Source of the DNA: Paenibacillus maysiensis
Lineage (GTDB): Bacteria; Bacillota; Bacilli; Paenibacillales; Paenibacillaceae
Length of the DNA: 33,646 nucleotides
Reading direction: 5' to 3'
Assembly: GCF_000520815.1 (NCBI RefSeq)
Contig: NZ_ASRY01000157.1
Coordinates: forward strand, 1 to 33,646
The translations under genes and the position numbers were made by a program. The notes under the pieces are model-generated. The model ran no database searches and was not told the DNA's origin. It saw nothing but the letters and a program-made list of their open reading frames with translations. The stretch's first letter is position 1. Every line of letters starts with the position of its first letter. Below are positions 1-7,939 of this stretch, piece after piece.

Positions 1-1
1 G

Positions 2-1399
2 TGGCACATTATGGACGAAGCTGTGCAAGGAAACCATTTGGCAGTTGGAGCGGTCCAAGACAGAGCGCTGGCAGAGGGAGCAGTGAAGTCCGTGCATATC
101 GCACCGGAGTCCATCCAGCCGCACCATCTGCACATCGGAACGATTCAGGGCGTGCATATCGCATCACAGGCGATATCAACCGATGCCTTGCAGGATGAGT
201 CTGTTACGTCCGACAAACTGGCAGATGAGAGCGTGACAGCCGCCAAGCTGTCTGCCCACTCGGTCCAGCCGTGGCACATTACGGACGAAGCTGTGCAAGG
301 AAACCATCTGGCAGAGGAAGTCATCCATTCGGACCATTTGGCCCCTGAAGCTGTCACCTCTGCCCATTTGCAGGCTTCGGCAGTGCTGACCCGGCATATC
401 GCGCCGGGGAGTGTGTCTGTTCACGCGCTCCAGGCGGGGTGCGTGACCGCAGAGAAGCTTGCACTTCGGGCGGTGCGTGCTTCGAATCTGGCGGAAGCCA
501 GCGTAAGCTCCACACATTTGACCGAGCAAGCCGTACACACCCGGCACCTGGCCGATGGGTCGGTACAGGAATCGGCGCTGGCAGAAGGGGCGGTGCAATC
601 AAGGCATATCGCGCTGGATTCCGTCCAGTCGGAGCATCTGCAAGCAGGTGCCATCCAGCAGCAGCATATTGGCTGGCAGGTGGTGTCGGAAGACGCATTG
701 CAAGAAGAAGCGGTTACGTCTGGCAAGCTTGCAAATGGAGCGGTACAGTCCCGGCATGTGGCAGAGGAAGCCATTGAAGGCCAACACATTGGAGCGGAAG
801 TGATTGATACGCATCACCTGAAGCCAGGCGTGGTGACGATGGCTCAGTTGTCCACAGATATTCATCTGTCGGGACTTTTGCCGGAGGAAGGCGTCAGTGG
901 TGACAGACTTCAGGCGGAGAGTGTATCCCGCCGTCATCTGCAAGTTCAAGCTGTCGACAGTGAGGTGCTGAGCCCCGAAGCCGTGGGACCAGAGCATTTA
1001 CAAGCCGCTGCAATACAAAGCCATCACTTGGCAGAGCGAAGCATCGAAGGGCATCATCTGGCGGAAGGCTCCGTAGGCTCACGTGAGCTGGAGCTGAACG
1101 CAGTGAAGCCGGAGCATTTGAGCATCACCCCGGTTCGTACCTGTGCCAATCAGTCCGCATTGCAGCAGTTCGGCAGAGCGCCGTTTCTTTTGAAGGGTAG
1201 CGAAGGAGAGACGGAAGTGACCATTATATTCGCAGAGCCTTTTATGAACCCGGACTATACGCTGGTAGCGATGACGAACCATCCTCTCTTTCATGCGACA
1301 CTGAAATCACAAACACCGGATGGAGCAGTAATCGTAGTAACCAAGTGGAACGAAACCGCGCATAACTACGGTATTGTTTCCTGGATTGCCATCGGTTAG
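2..1399 (+). CDS. WIAG-tail repeat protein, 5' end outside window
   Basis: The reading frame is open from the first bases of the window, and residues before the first ATG (position 11) already fit the repeat, so the gene starts upstream. The protein is built of about 25 degenerate 15-residue repeats of the type A-V-x-x-x-H-L-A-x-G-S-V-x-S, rich in H-L/H-I and in T-S-D-K-L-A variants. They are followed by a non-repetitive C-terminal domain of about 85 residues ending in SWIAIG. This architecture matches the WIAG-tail proteins of Paenibacillus. Their function is unknown; a surface or spore-envelope structural role is my inference from the fibrous repeat. A Rho-independent terminator follows 25 bases after the stop. 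The DNA repeats are still close enough to align (see findings). Family assignment is fairly sure; the start is unknown. Confidence 0.8.
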   Translation, partial: WHIMDEAVQGNHLAVGAVQDRALAEGAVKSVHIAPESIQPHHLHIGTIQGVHIASQAISTDALQDESVTSDKLADESVTAAKLSAHSVQPWHITDEAVQGNHLAEEVIHSDHLAPEAVTSAHLQASAVLTRHIAPGSVSVHALQAGCVTAEKLALRAVRASNLAEASVSSTHLTEQAVHTRHLADGSVQESALAEGAVQSRHIALDSVQSEHLQAGAIQQQHIGWQVVSEDALQEEAVTSGKLANGAVQSRHVAEEAIEGQHIGAEVIDTHHLKPGVVTMAQLSTDIHLSGLLPEEGVSGDRLQAESVSRRHLQVQAVDSEVLSPEAVGPEHLQAAAIQSHHLAERSIEGHHLAEGSVGSRELELNAVKPEHLSITPVRTCANQSALQQFGRAPFLLKGSEGETEVTIIFAEPFMNPDYTLVAMTNHPLFHATLKSQTPDGAVIVVTKWNETAHNYGIVSWIAIG

Positions 1400-1423
1400 T
1401 GAATATAATTGTATAAAACTCAT

Positions 1424-1471
1424 AGCGTGCAGACTCATGTATTTTCTGAATACGGGGCTGCACGCTTTTTC
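1424..1471 (+). terminator. Rho-independent terminator after WIAG-tail gene
   Basis: A perfect 9-bp stem (AGCGTGCAG / CTGCACGCT) with a 25-base loop is followed directly by a T run. It lies just after the stop at 1399. Confidence 0.85.
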
Positions 1472-1535
1472 ATATACTTTTCACACATTTGTTCCACAAT
1501 TATCCCGAATTCTCCTGATAAGCTAAAGATACTTT

Positions 1536-1547
1536 AAAGGAGAGGTG
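1536..1547 (+). promoter_or_regulatory. Ribosome binding site for the Lys/His-rich protein
   Basis: AAAGGAGAGGTG lies 8 bases before the ATG at 1556 and supports that start. Confidence 0.7.
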
Positions 1548-1555
1548 ATACAATC

Positions 1556-2074
1556 ATGAAAAAATGGACTAAAAATGCAGCAGCCGTATTGACCGTAGTA
1601 AGCGTATTGGGAGGAGCAAGCAGTGCATTCGCCGCTACAGCAACTCCAGCCACAACTGCACCAGCAACGAAAGCCCCGGCGGTTACAACCCCGGCTACTA
1701 AAGCACCTGCGACAAAAACACCAGTGGTGAAAGCACCTGTTAAAAAAGCTGCAATAGCTCATAAATCAACAACAAAAGCGAAAAAAGCTCCAGTCAAAAA
1801 AGCGGTTGCTAAAAAAGTAGCCCACAAAGCAAAAGCAGTAAAAGCGAAGCACCATACCGTTAAACATCATGTGAAAAAACATCATGTGAAAAAACATCAT
1901 GTGAAAAAACACCATGCCGTAAAAACAAAAGCAACTGCTCACAAAACTGCTGCACATCATGTTGTAGCTAAAAAAGTGGCTCCTAAAGCCCCTGTTAGAA
2001 AAGTTGCTCCAGCAAAAACAGCAGTGAAAACCGCTCCAAAAGCAGCAGCTAAAACAGTAACAACCAAGAAATAA
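1556..2074 (+). CDS. Exported Lys/Ala/His-rich low-complexity protein
   Basis: The N-terminus (residues 1-27) is a clear signal peptide: KK, a hydrophobic core, then a SAFA-A cleavage site. The mature part is almost entirely Ala, Lys, Thr, Pro, His and Val. Residues about 29-62 are Thr/Pro/Ala-rich with the motif A-T-K-A-P. Residues about 63-172 are very basic and resemble the tail of histone H1, with a run of HHVKK units at about residues 103-122 encoded by 15-base tandem repeats. No enzyme domain is visible. A very basic exported protein could bind teichoic acids, polyphosphate, extracellular DNA or metal ions through the His clusters; all of these are inference. The gene is monocistronic: a strong ribosome binding site in front and a terminator about 60 bases behind. 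It is certainly a gene, of unknown function. Confidence 0.8.
   Translation: MKKWTKNAAAVLTVVSVLGGASSAFAATATPATTAPATKAPAVTTPATKAPATKTPVVKAPVKKAAIAHKSTTKAKKAPVKKAVAKKVAHKAKAVKAKHHTVKHHVKKHHVKKHHVKKHHAVKTKATAHKTAAHHVVAKKVAPKAPVRKVAPAKTAVKTAPKAAAKTVTTKK
1862..1916 (+). repeat. 15-base tandem repeat coding for HHVKK units
   Basis: The unit AAACATCATGTGAAA is repeated three times with almost no change, then a fourth diverged copy. It codes K-H-H-V-K. Such near-identical copies can gain or lose units by slippage without shifting the frame. Confidence 0.8.
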
Positions 2075-2133
2075 GGTTGGAGCGCAGTTAGCTTCCAGCT
2101 CGCCTGACATATACAGCAGCGATTTATGATAAG

Positions 2134-2168
2134 AAAAGACGGGACCGGGAACGGTATACCCGTCTTTT
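2134..2168 (+). terminator. Rho-independent terminator after the Lys/His-rich gene
   Basis: Stem AAAAGACGGG / CCCGTCTTTT, 10 bp and perfect, with a T-rich end. Confidence 0.8.
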
Positions 2169-2243
2169 GTCTATTTTGCTGGGCTTCTGTTAAGCTTATA
2201 GAGAGGGTACAATCATCCAGATCAACGGCAAGGGGTTAAGGCC

Positions 2244-2957
2244 ATGACGAAAATAGTAGTCGTAGATGACGACGTGTTCATTTTGCAATTAATATCTGAA
2301 TATTTGAAAAAGGAATCCTACGAGGTGACTTCCTTTTCCAGTGGCAAAACACTGGTAGAGCATATCCGTTCCGACCGTCCGGATTGCCTTGTTCTCGATA
2401 TCATGATGCCCGGAGTTGACGGGCTTTCCCTGCTGACTCAGCTGCGCGAATTTACGGAAATGCCGATTATCATGATCTCCGCTCGCGGGGAAGAAAGTGA
2501 CCGTATTCACGGGCTGGAGCTGGGATGCAGCGATTTTTTAACCAAACCGTTCAATCCTCGGGAGCTGGTTGGCAGAGTCAAAGCGATGCTGCGGCTGACC
2601 AAGGCCGGAACCTCTGCACCGGACGATAAGGAGGCGGTAGAGACAGACGGAGATGTATGTCGGGCGGGCAATCTGTGTATTTTCGCTGAATTCCGTAAGG
2701 TTACGGTGGACGGTCAAGAGGTGAATCTGACCTCACGTGAATTTGATCTGCTGCTGTTTCTTTCAAATCATCTGGAAAGACCTTTTGGCAGAGAGCATCT
2801 GATTCAGCAGGTGTGGAGCTATGATTTTATCGGTGATGTGAGAGTTGTAGATGATCTGGTCAAACGTATTCGCAAAAAACTGGCGGAATATCACTCCACG
2901 CTTGTCATTAACACTGTATGGGGGTTCGGGTATAAAGCAACGGTACAGGAGCTGTAG
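2244..2957 (+). CDS. OmpR/PhoB-family response regulator
   Basis: The receiver domain covers residues 1-115. The acidic pocket is DDD at 8-10, the phosphoacceptor is Asp52 in LVLDIMMPG, the switch Ser79 is in MISA, and the conserved Lys is 101 in LTKPF. The C-terminal winged helix (about 135-235) is of the OmpR/PhoB type (Trans_reg_C), with the landmark motifs LTSREFDLLLFL and VDDLVKRIRKKL. It is a cytoplasmic transcription factor that should be phosphorylated by the kinase encoded 2 bases downstream. The ribosome binding site before the ATG is AAGGGGTTAAGGCC. The target genes cannot be told from sequence. The two genes are clearly one operon. Confidence 0.93.
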   Translation: MTKIVVVDDDVFILQLISEYLKKESYEVTSFSSGKTLVEHIRSDRPDCLVLDIMMPGVDGLSLLTQLREFTEMPIIMISARGEESDRIHGLELGCSDFLTKPFNPRELVGRVKAMLRLTKAGTSAPDDKEAVETDGDVCRAGNLCIFAEFRKVTVDGQEVNLTSREFDLLLFLSNHLERPFGREHLIQQVWSYDFIGDVRVVDDLVKRIRKKLAEYHSTLVINTVWGFGYKATVQEL

Positions 2958-2959
2958 CC

Positions 2960-4339
2960 ATGCGTACGATGAGAGCTAAAATATTGCTGTCCCTGTCCCT
3001 CGCGATGCTCATTACCGTCTGTATAACGCTGTTCCTGTTCATCAGGCTCATCGACGACATTCTCGTCAATCAGGCCAAATCCAAGCTTCATGATCAAGCA
3101 CGTAAAGCGGTCCATATAATGAGCGACGGGGGCTTTGACCGACTGGACAGCGCTGAGTTTAACTATGTCATCAAAGGTGTGCTTTTGTCTGCCAATTACT
3201 TTATTTTAAGCACGGATAACCGCATCGTCCATTCCAGCGTCTCCGGAATGGAGGGCAAGAAGATAGAACAATTACTGTTGATCCGGCAGGGATTTTTTGC
3301 ATCGGTTCATCCGTCTTCTCGCGATCTGGCCTCTACACACGAAGGGGTGGCCGTGCTCCAAGGTAAAAAGATACTGTTTACAAATGAAGAACTGCCCGGG
3401 CAGCCTTTTCGCATATTTGTATATTCTCCGTTGTCTTCTTTAAGAGCGCTATATGTGCCATTAATGAGAACCACGCTGCTATCCATTGTGGCGAGCTTTC
3501 TCGTCATTCTCGTTATTGGACTGATGGTCGTTTCACGCTTGGTGCGCCCGCTCAAACGATTGAAGGAGGCCGTAGGCAACTATGAGCCGAATCAACCGCA
3601 GGACAGTGATTTTCCACAAGCGGATAAAAGTGAGATTGGCGAACTGATCGGTACCTTCCATTCGATGTCCACCCGTATCCAGCAGCATCACCACGGTCAA
3701 ATTGAATTTTTGCAAAATGTATCTCACGAGCTAAAGACACCGTTAATGTCCATTCAGGGCTACGTATACGCCATTCAGGATCAGGTGGTCTCCCAGGACG
3801 AAGGGCTGAGTATCATTAAAGTACAGTCACAGCGGTTGATTGACATGGTGGAAAAGCTGCTTCAGCTATCGAGGCTGGAGGCGCTGGATGAAGAATGGCC
3901 TGTCTCATTGATTGATCTGAAAAGCATGGCAGAGGAGGCCATTCATTTACTGATGCCAGTGGCTGCTGAACGTTCTGTTTCGCTTCGAGTGGAAGGCGAG
4001 GGACTGCATGTGGCTGTTCCGGCTGAACAGTTATTCCGCATGATGCTGAATTTGTTGCAAAATGCGGTTCGACATACCTCTACCGAGGTTGTTATCCATT
4101 TGGAGGCGGGAACGACACCGGAGGTCGTATGGGTAATCCATGTGGATGACGACGGAGAAGGTTTGAACGAAGAAGAGGCGGCTGAGGTATTCGGACGATT
4201 CTATACCGGCTCGAACGGTGTCACAGGTCTGGGATTGGCTATTTGCCGTCAAATTGCCTCCCGGCTGAACGGGGAACTGATCTGCACACGCTCGCCATTG
4301 GGTGGAGCGAGGTTCAGCTATATTCAACGCATGTTATAA
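2960..4339 (+). CDS. Sensor histidine kinase, partner of the OmpR-type regulator
   Basis: The protein is a classical membrane kinase. A first membrane segment lies at about residues 9-31, an extracytoplasmic sensor region of about 135 residues follows, and a second segment lies at about 170-192. After it come a HAMP linker (about 190-243) and a HisKA domain with the phosphorylated His256 in VSHELKTPL. The C-terminal HATPase domain has an N-box (MMLNLLQNAVRH), a G1 box (DDDGEG) and a G2 box (GLGLAI). It starts 2 bases after the response regulator stop, so the pair is translationally coupled. The sensor region gives no hint of ligand. The family is certain, the signal unknown. Confidence 0.93.
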   Translation: MRTMRAKILLSLSLAMLITVCITLFLFIRLIDDILVNQAKSKLHDQARKAVHIMSDGGFDRLDSAEFNYVIKGVLLSANYFILSTDNRIVHSSVSGMEGKKIEQLLLIRQGFFASVHPSSRDLASTHEGVAVLQGKKILFTNEELPGQPFRIFVYSPLSSLRALYVPLMRTTLLSIVASFLVILVIGLMVVSRLVRPLKRLKEAVGNYEPNQPQDSDFPQADKSEIGELIGTFHSMSTRIQQHHHGQIEFLQNVSHELKTPLMSIQGYVYAIQDQVVSQDEGLSIIKVQSQRLIDMVEKLLQLSRLEALDEEWPVSLIDLKSMAEEAIHLLMPVAAERSVSLRVEGEGLHVAVPAEQLFRMMLNLLQNAVRHTSTEVVIHLEAGTTPEVVWVIHVDDDGEGLNEEEAAEVFGRFYTGSNGVTGLGLAICRQIASRLNGELICTRSPLGGARFSYIQRML

Positions 4340-4438
4340 ATGAGTGCAAGAAATGGTTAAAAATGATCGTTTTTCTGGATAAACATCCCGTGAATGTAAC
4401 ACGATATGACAGGTTTTAGGTATTATTGCAGATATAGC

Positions 4439-4468
4439 TTGACTGGCGGGTACTAAACTGAGTAAAAT
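4439..4468 (+). promoter_or_regulatory. Candidate sigma-A promoter for the oppD-like gene
   Basis: TTGACT and TAAAAT are separated by 18 bases, about 90 bases before the ATG at 4555. A second TTGACT follows at about 4483. No start-site data exist, so this is a pattern match only. Confidence 0.4.
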
Positions 4469-4554
4469 TAATCGTATATACCTTGACTCTTGAACGTCGT
4501 TTTTTTAGATAGTGGTCAATAATAGTGGTTAATAATAAATGAAAGAGTGATGAG

Positions 4555-5622
4555 ATGAACCGCCTTTTGGAAGTGAAGGACTTAACGATATCTTTCAAGA
4601 CCCGCCAGGGACTAGTGCAGGCCATTCGTGGCGTAAACTTTCATGTCAATAAAGGAGAGACGCTGGCGATCGTGGGCGAATCCGGCTCAGGCAAAAGTGT
4701 AACCTCACAGGCTGTGATGAAGCTGATTCCGACCCCTCCCGGTATTTATCAGAAGGGTCAAATTATTTTTGACGGACAAGAGCTGATTCATAAAACGGAA
4801 AAGCAGATGCAGAAAATTCGTGGTAAGGAAATCGGACTGATTTCTCAGGACCCGATGACCTCGCTTAACCCGACGATGAAAGTCGGCAAGCAGATCACGG
4901 AAGTGCTTTTCAAGCATGAAAAAATATCCAAGGATGCTGCTCACAAACGGGGTATTGAGCTGCTTAATCTGGTAGGTATTCCTCATCCGGAGCAGCGTTT
5001 TAACCAATATCCGCATGAGTTCAGTGGCGGTATGCGTCAACGTGTCGTTATCGCGATGGCACTGGCTGCCAATCCGAAGCTCCTGATTGCCGATGAGCCG
5101 ACAACTGCGCTGGACGTAACGATTCAAGCTCAAATTTTGGAGCTGATGAAGGATCTTCAGAAGAAGATTGATACTTCCATCATCTTTATTACCCATGACC
5201 TCGGTGTAGTAGCGAAGATGGCAGATCGCGTTGCTGTTATGTACGCAGGACAAATCGTGGAAACAGGTACGGTTAATGAAATTTTCTACAACCCAAAACA
5301 TCCATATACATGGGGCCTTCTCGCTTCTATGCCAAGTTTGGACAGCCATGGTCAGAAGCTGGCAGCTATTCCGGGAACACCTCCTGATTTGCTTCATCCG
5401 CCTGTAGGAGATGCTTTTGCAGCCCGCAGTGCTTATGCGATGAAGATTGATTTTGAAAAAGAGCCTCCGCTCTTTCAATTATCCGACACGCACTTTGTGA
5501 AATCATGGTTGCTGCATCCGGATGCACCTGCGGTTGAGCCGCCAGAAGCGGTAAAGGCCAAGCTTCGCAAGCTGGATAATGCATTTGAAAAGCCGATTCT
5601 GGTGGAACAATACGGCGGTTAG
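4555..5622 (+). CDS. oppD: Oligopeptide/dipeptide ABC transporter ATP-binding protein, OppD/DppD type
   Basis: This is a full ABC ATPase. Walker A is GESGSGKS at 41-48, the Q-loop is in ISQDPMTSLNPT near residue 97, the signature is FSGGMRQRV at 156-164, Walker B is LLIADEP at 176-182 and the switch His is 214 in FITHD. The C-terminal extension carries the oligo_HPY element (PKHPYTWGLLASMP) typical of OppD/DppD proteins, which energise import of short peptides. The last 70 residues are longer than average. No permease, binding protein or OppF partner is found on either side, and a strong terminator follows directly, so it is a lone ATPase here. Its partners must lie elsewhere. The symbol rests on family likeness. 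Confidence 0.85.
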   Translation: MNRLLEVKDLTISFKTRQGLVQAIRGVNFHVNKGETLAIVGESGSGKSVTSQAVMKLIPTPPGIYQKGQIIFDGQELIHKTEKQMQKIRGKEIGLISQDPMTSLNPTMKVGKQITEVLFKHEKISKDAAHKRGIELLNLVGIPHPEQRFNQYPHEFSGGMRQRVVIAMALAANPKLLIADEPTTALDVTIQAQILELMKDLQKKIDTSIIFITHDLGVVAKMADRVAVMYAGQIVETGTVNEIFYNPKHPYTWGLLASMPSLDSHGQKLAAIPGTPPDLLHPPVGDAFAARSAYAMKIDFEKEPPLFQLSDTHFVKSWLLHPDAPAVEPPEAVKAKLRKLDNAFEKPILVEQYGG

Positions 5623-5652
5623 TGTGTAATATAAAATGATTAGAAAATGAAG

Positions 5653-5700
5653 AAGGGCTGTTCTCTCCGTGGAAGAATCTACGGTGGGAACAGCCCTTTT
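5653..5700 (+). terminator. Rho-independent terminator after oppD-like gene
   Basis: Stem AAGGGCTGTTC / GAACAGCCCTT with an inner CCGT/ACGG pairing, then TTTT. On the minus strand the sequence after the stem is not T-rich, so it mainly serves the plus strand. Confidence 0.85.
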
Positions 5701-5758
5701 GGTGTGAAGCCGCAGGTTATGAAAGCCTGTGGTTGTTTGTGTTAGCGGGGCATTTTTT

Positions 5759-7042
5759 TTACAGCTTGCCGGAACCGGCTTGGGAAGTGACTTCTGCCTT
5801 CACGCTGGCGGATGGGGAAATCTTATCGTTCAGCGATGGTTTCCAGCCTACAGAGGAGCTAAGACCCGCACTGGAGCCTGCATTTACGGCTTGTCCATTC
5901 AGGAGAGTGCCTGTGTCGGACAGGGCTGTGCCTCCAAAGACAGATACGATTTTATCTGCGGACAAGCCTGCAACGTCGATGACATTGTTTTCAGCAAAAA
6001 TTTTGGAGGATTTGCCTGCACCCCAGATATACAGTGAAGGATATTCGGAGCGTTTTACATCACCTGTATAGTAATTGTTGTACAGATGGACTTGTCCATA
6101 CCGTACGCGTGGTGTACGTTGTACTGTGTTTTCATAATAATTGTGATGGAGGGTTACACGTAAAGCCCCTTCATCTGCTTTTTTGCTGTCGCTGTTGCCA
6201 ATAATCGACGTTTTATCATGATCGTAAAAGTGATTGTAAGAAGCCGTAACTAGATCGCCTTGGTTAACCACATCGAGAAGTCCATCATGATGCTGGTATT
6301 CTTGACCGTAATAGGTACCGTTTCCGCTATCAGGATGAGATCCATCATTGAAGGTATTGTGGTCTACCCATACATGTGTGGCGCCGCTAATTGTAATGGT
6401 GTCATATTCCGAATTCCAGTTGCCTGTGCTGCCGTCCGTTGGGTCCCATTGAGGAAAATAATCGTAGGCATCCTGGAATTCAATATTACGGATAATGACG
6501 TTGTCTGTCCCACTTTTTAGTTGAAGGTTCGCGCCGTTAATGACGGCATTACTACCTAGACCAACAATCGTTGTATTGGACGGAATATCAATGACGACAC
6601 GACTGGCCTGATTTTTCTGTGAAGCTTTACGCGCGTCTTCCAATGTACCGGAAGGAAGCTTTTTCCCCCACTTAGATGGATCATATGCTTTGAGGTAGGC
6701 GTCAAAATCATATTTAGGGTCCTTGTAATCGTTCAATCCCAATGGTTTGTTATTGTCATCCACGTTGGCGTTGATCGTGCCTTTGACATAAATGATTTTA
6801 GGCGTGCTATTGCTGCTTTTGCCCAAAGCATCGACTAATTGCTTGCGATTCGTTACGGTGAAAATATTGGAAGCTGTGGCTGCAGATCCGCCTGTCGTTC
6901 CTGTAGAAAAGGCTGCCCATCCGTTCGTGCTGCCGAGCACCTCCTGACCAATATCGCCTGCCGCATGAGCGGGAGTGCCAAGAGGAGCAAGGGTAGTGAA
7001 CAGCAGAGCTGCTGCAATGCCGAGTGAAAATCTATTTTTCAT
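5759..7042 (-). CDS. pel: Secreted pectate lyase, PL1 family (B. subtilis Pel-like)
   Basis: A signal peptide is clear at residues 1-27 with the cleavage site THAHA-like PAHA-A. The mature protein is a parallel beta-helix pectate lyase of family PL1 that closely resembles B. subtilis Pel along its whole length (GWAAFSTGTTGG, DAYDYFPQWDPTDGS, LHHNYYEN and the C-terminal GSGKL). Calcium-site acids are kept in HHDGLLD (residues 251-257), and the catalytic motif R-x-P-x-x-R is at 309-314. It cleaves polygalacturonate by beta-elimination outside the cell, giving 4,5-unsaturated oligogalacturonates. The start is supported by CGGAGG 7 bases upstream. A perfect cre box lies about 200 bases upstream (7245-7258), so repression by CcpA is plausible. 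The gene is intact and of usual length. Confidence 0.95.
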   Translation of the reverse strand: MKNRFSLGIAAALLFTTLAPLGTPAHAAGDIGQEVLGSTNGWAAFSTGTTGGSAATASNIFTVTNRKQLVDALGKSSNSTPKIIYVKGTINANVDDNNKPLGLNDYKDPKYDFDAYLKAYDPSKWGKKLPSGTLEDARKASQKNQASRVVIDIPSNTTIVGLGSNAVINGANLQLKSGTDNVIIRNIEFQDAYDYFPQWDPTDGSTGNWNSEYDTITISGATHVWVDHNTFNDGSHPDSGNGTYYGQEYQHHDGLLDVVNQGDLVTASYNHFYDHDKTSIIGNSDSKKADEGALRVTLHHNYYENTVQRTPRVRYGQVHLYNNYYTGDVKRSEYPSLYIWGAGKSSKIFAENNVIDVAGLSADKIVSVFGGTALSDTGTLLNGQAVNAGSSAGLSSSVGWKPSLNDKISPSASVKAEVTSQAGSGKL

Positions 7043-7530
7043 AAAGTTACCTCCGTATATGGGGTTAGTGGAGTAGATAAACGAAGGGAGTCCCGGGTGC
7101 TCCTGTGGTTTCTACATTTTCTATCATACTTCTTGTTCCAGTATTTGTTAATATAATAAAAGTTACATACTAAAAATTTTGTCGAAAATTTTACATAACA
7201 CAATGCACCCCTACTTTTTTCCATTCATAGTGAAGTTATACTAATGAAAACGTTAACAATCACATGAAATGGGAATTGTATATATGAATATATGGAATTG
7301 TTTTTATATTTTTTACTCGAAAAATCATTATTTTCCGTATTCGGAATCCTCGCTTTCCGTGGAAAAATACTGGGAAGCCAACAAACTTCATGCTATATTA
7401 AAAATGGTAAAAATTATAAAATATGTATGATTACAACAACACTAACAATAGGTCTTACACTAAGCAAATGGAGATGAGCATGGATTAGTTGAGAATGTTA
7501 ACGATTTCAATCCAAGAGGAGGAATATCAA
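7043..7530. other. Intergenic region between pel and the GH12 remnant
   Basis: The region is very AT-rich and codes nothing convincing. It holds the divergent leaders of pel (minus) and the GH12 remnant (plus) and one perfect cre box at 7245-7258. Confidence 0.6.
7245..7258. promoter_or_regulatory. cre box (CcpA site) between pel and the GH12 remnant
   Basis: TGAAAACGTTAACA matches the consensus TGWNANCGNTNWCA at every defined position. It lies between two divergent polysaccharide-degrading genes and could repress both in rich sugar. Binding is inferred. Confidence 0.7.
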
Positions 7531-7894
7531 ATGTTAAGAAAACGCTCATTTTATCGCAGATTTTGGCTGGCTGCGTTGGCAGTCCTGTTGCTCGTCCCCG
7601 CTATGACCGCCTCGGCAGCTTCCTCGTCCACCCCATCGGACAAAATTCATTTTGCCAATAACAAGTACTATGTATTTAATAATGTGTGGGGGCAAGGACA
7701 GCGGATTATACACCAGGCAGCGGGTTACCCGTACGTCTGTGGGATAATAAAAACATGAACACCAGGGTGAACTATTCCATTAAAGCTAACGGATGAGTAA
7801 CGCGAAATTCGTCAGCAGCGTGGAATTCGGTACTGAAATTTTCGGCGGTAGCGGCTCTATCAATATCAACAAATGGAATGTTAAGGTACAATAA
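7531..7894 (+). pseudogene. GH12 endoglucanase/xyloglucanase remnant with internal deletions
   Basis: From a good ribosome binding site (AGAGGAGG) and ATG, the frame codes a signal peptide and the N-terminus of a GH12 enzyme (SSSTPSDKIHFANNKYYVFNNVWG). The match is then lost, and the frame stops at 7758. A second piece (DNKNMNTRVNYSIKANG, from 7743) is in another frame, and a third (FVSSVEFGTEIFGGSG to the C-terminal NKWNVKVQ and stop, from about 7793) is in the remaining frame. Bacillus GH12 proteins, which I recall at about 260 residues, contain all three pieces in this order. Only about 110 residues survive, and the stretch with the nucleophile Glu is missing, although the acid/base Glu motif in VEFGTE remains. 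It cannot make an active enzyme. Confidence 0.85.
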
Positions 7895-7939
7895 AAATCA
7901 AAACAATTCTTATAATAAAGCTGAGGAGGAATGGGCATC

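Noticed and set aside
176..789. Several minus-strand frames opposite the WIAG-tail repeats
   Set aside because: Repeat DNA without stops in the antisense frames; the plus-strand protein clearly continues through them.
1..1100. Regular repeats considered as CRISPR or satellite
   Set aside because: The 45-base period codes a 15-residue protein repeat with synonymous variation; no identical repeats with unique spacers.
4705..5478. 257-residue minus-strand frame opposite the OppD-like gene
   Set aside because: It is the mirror of a gene with all ABC motifs; it has no ribosome binding site, no domain and biased composition.
5729..6071. Plus-strand frames of about 100 residues over the end of pel
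   Set aside because: They lie opposite the conserved C-terminus of pectate lyase and have no features of their own.
7292..7477. 61-residue plus-strand frame before the GH12 remnant
   Set aside because: AT-rich leader without ribosome binding site; composition explains the open frame.
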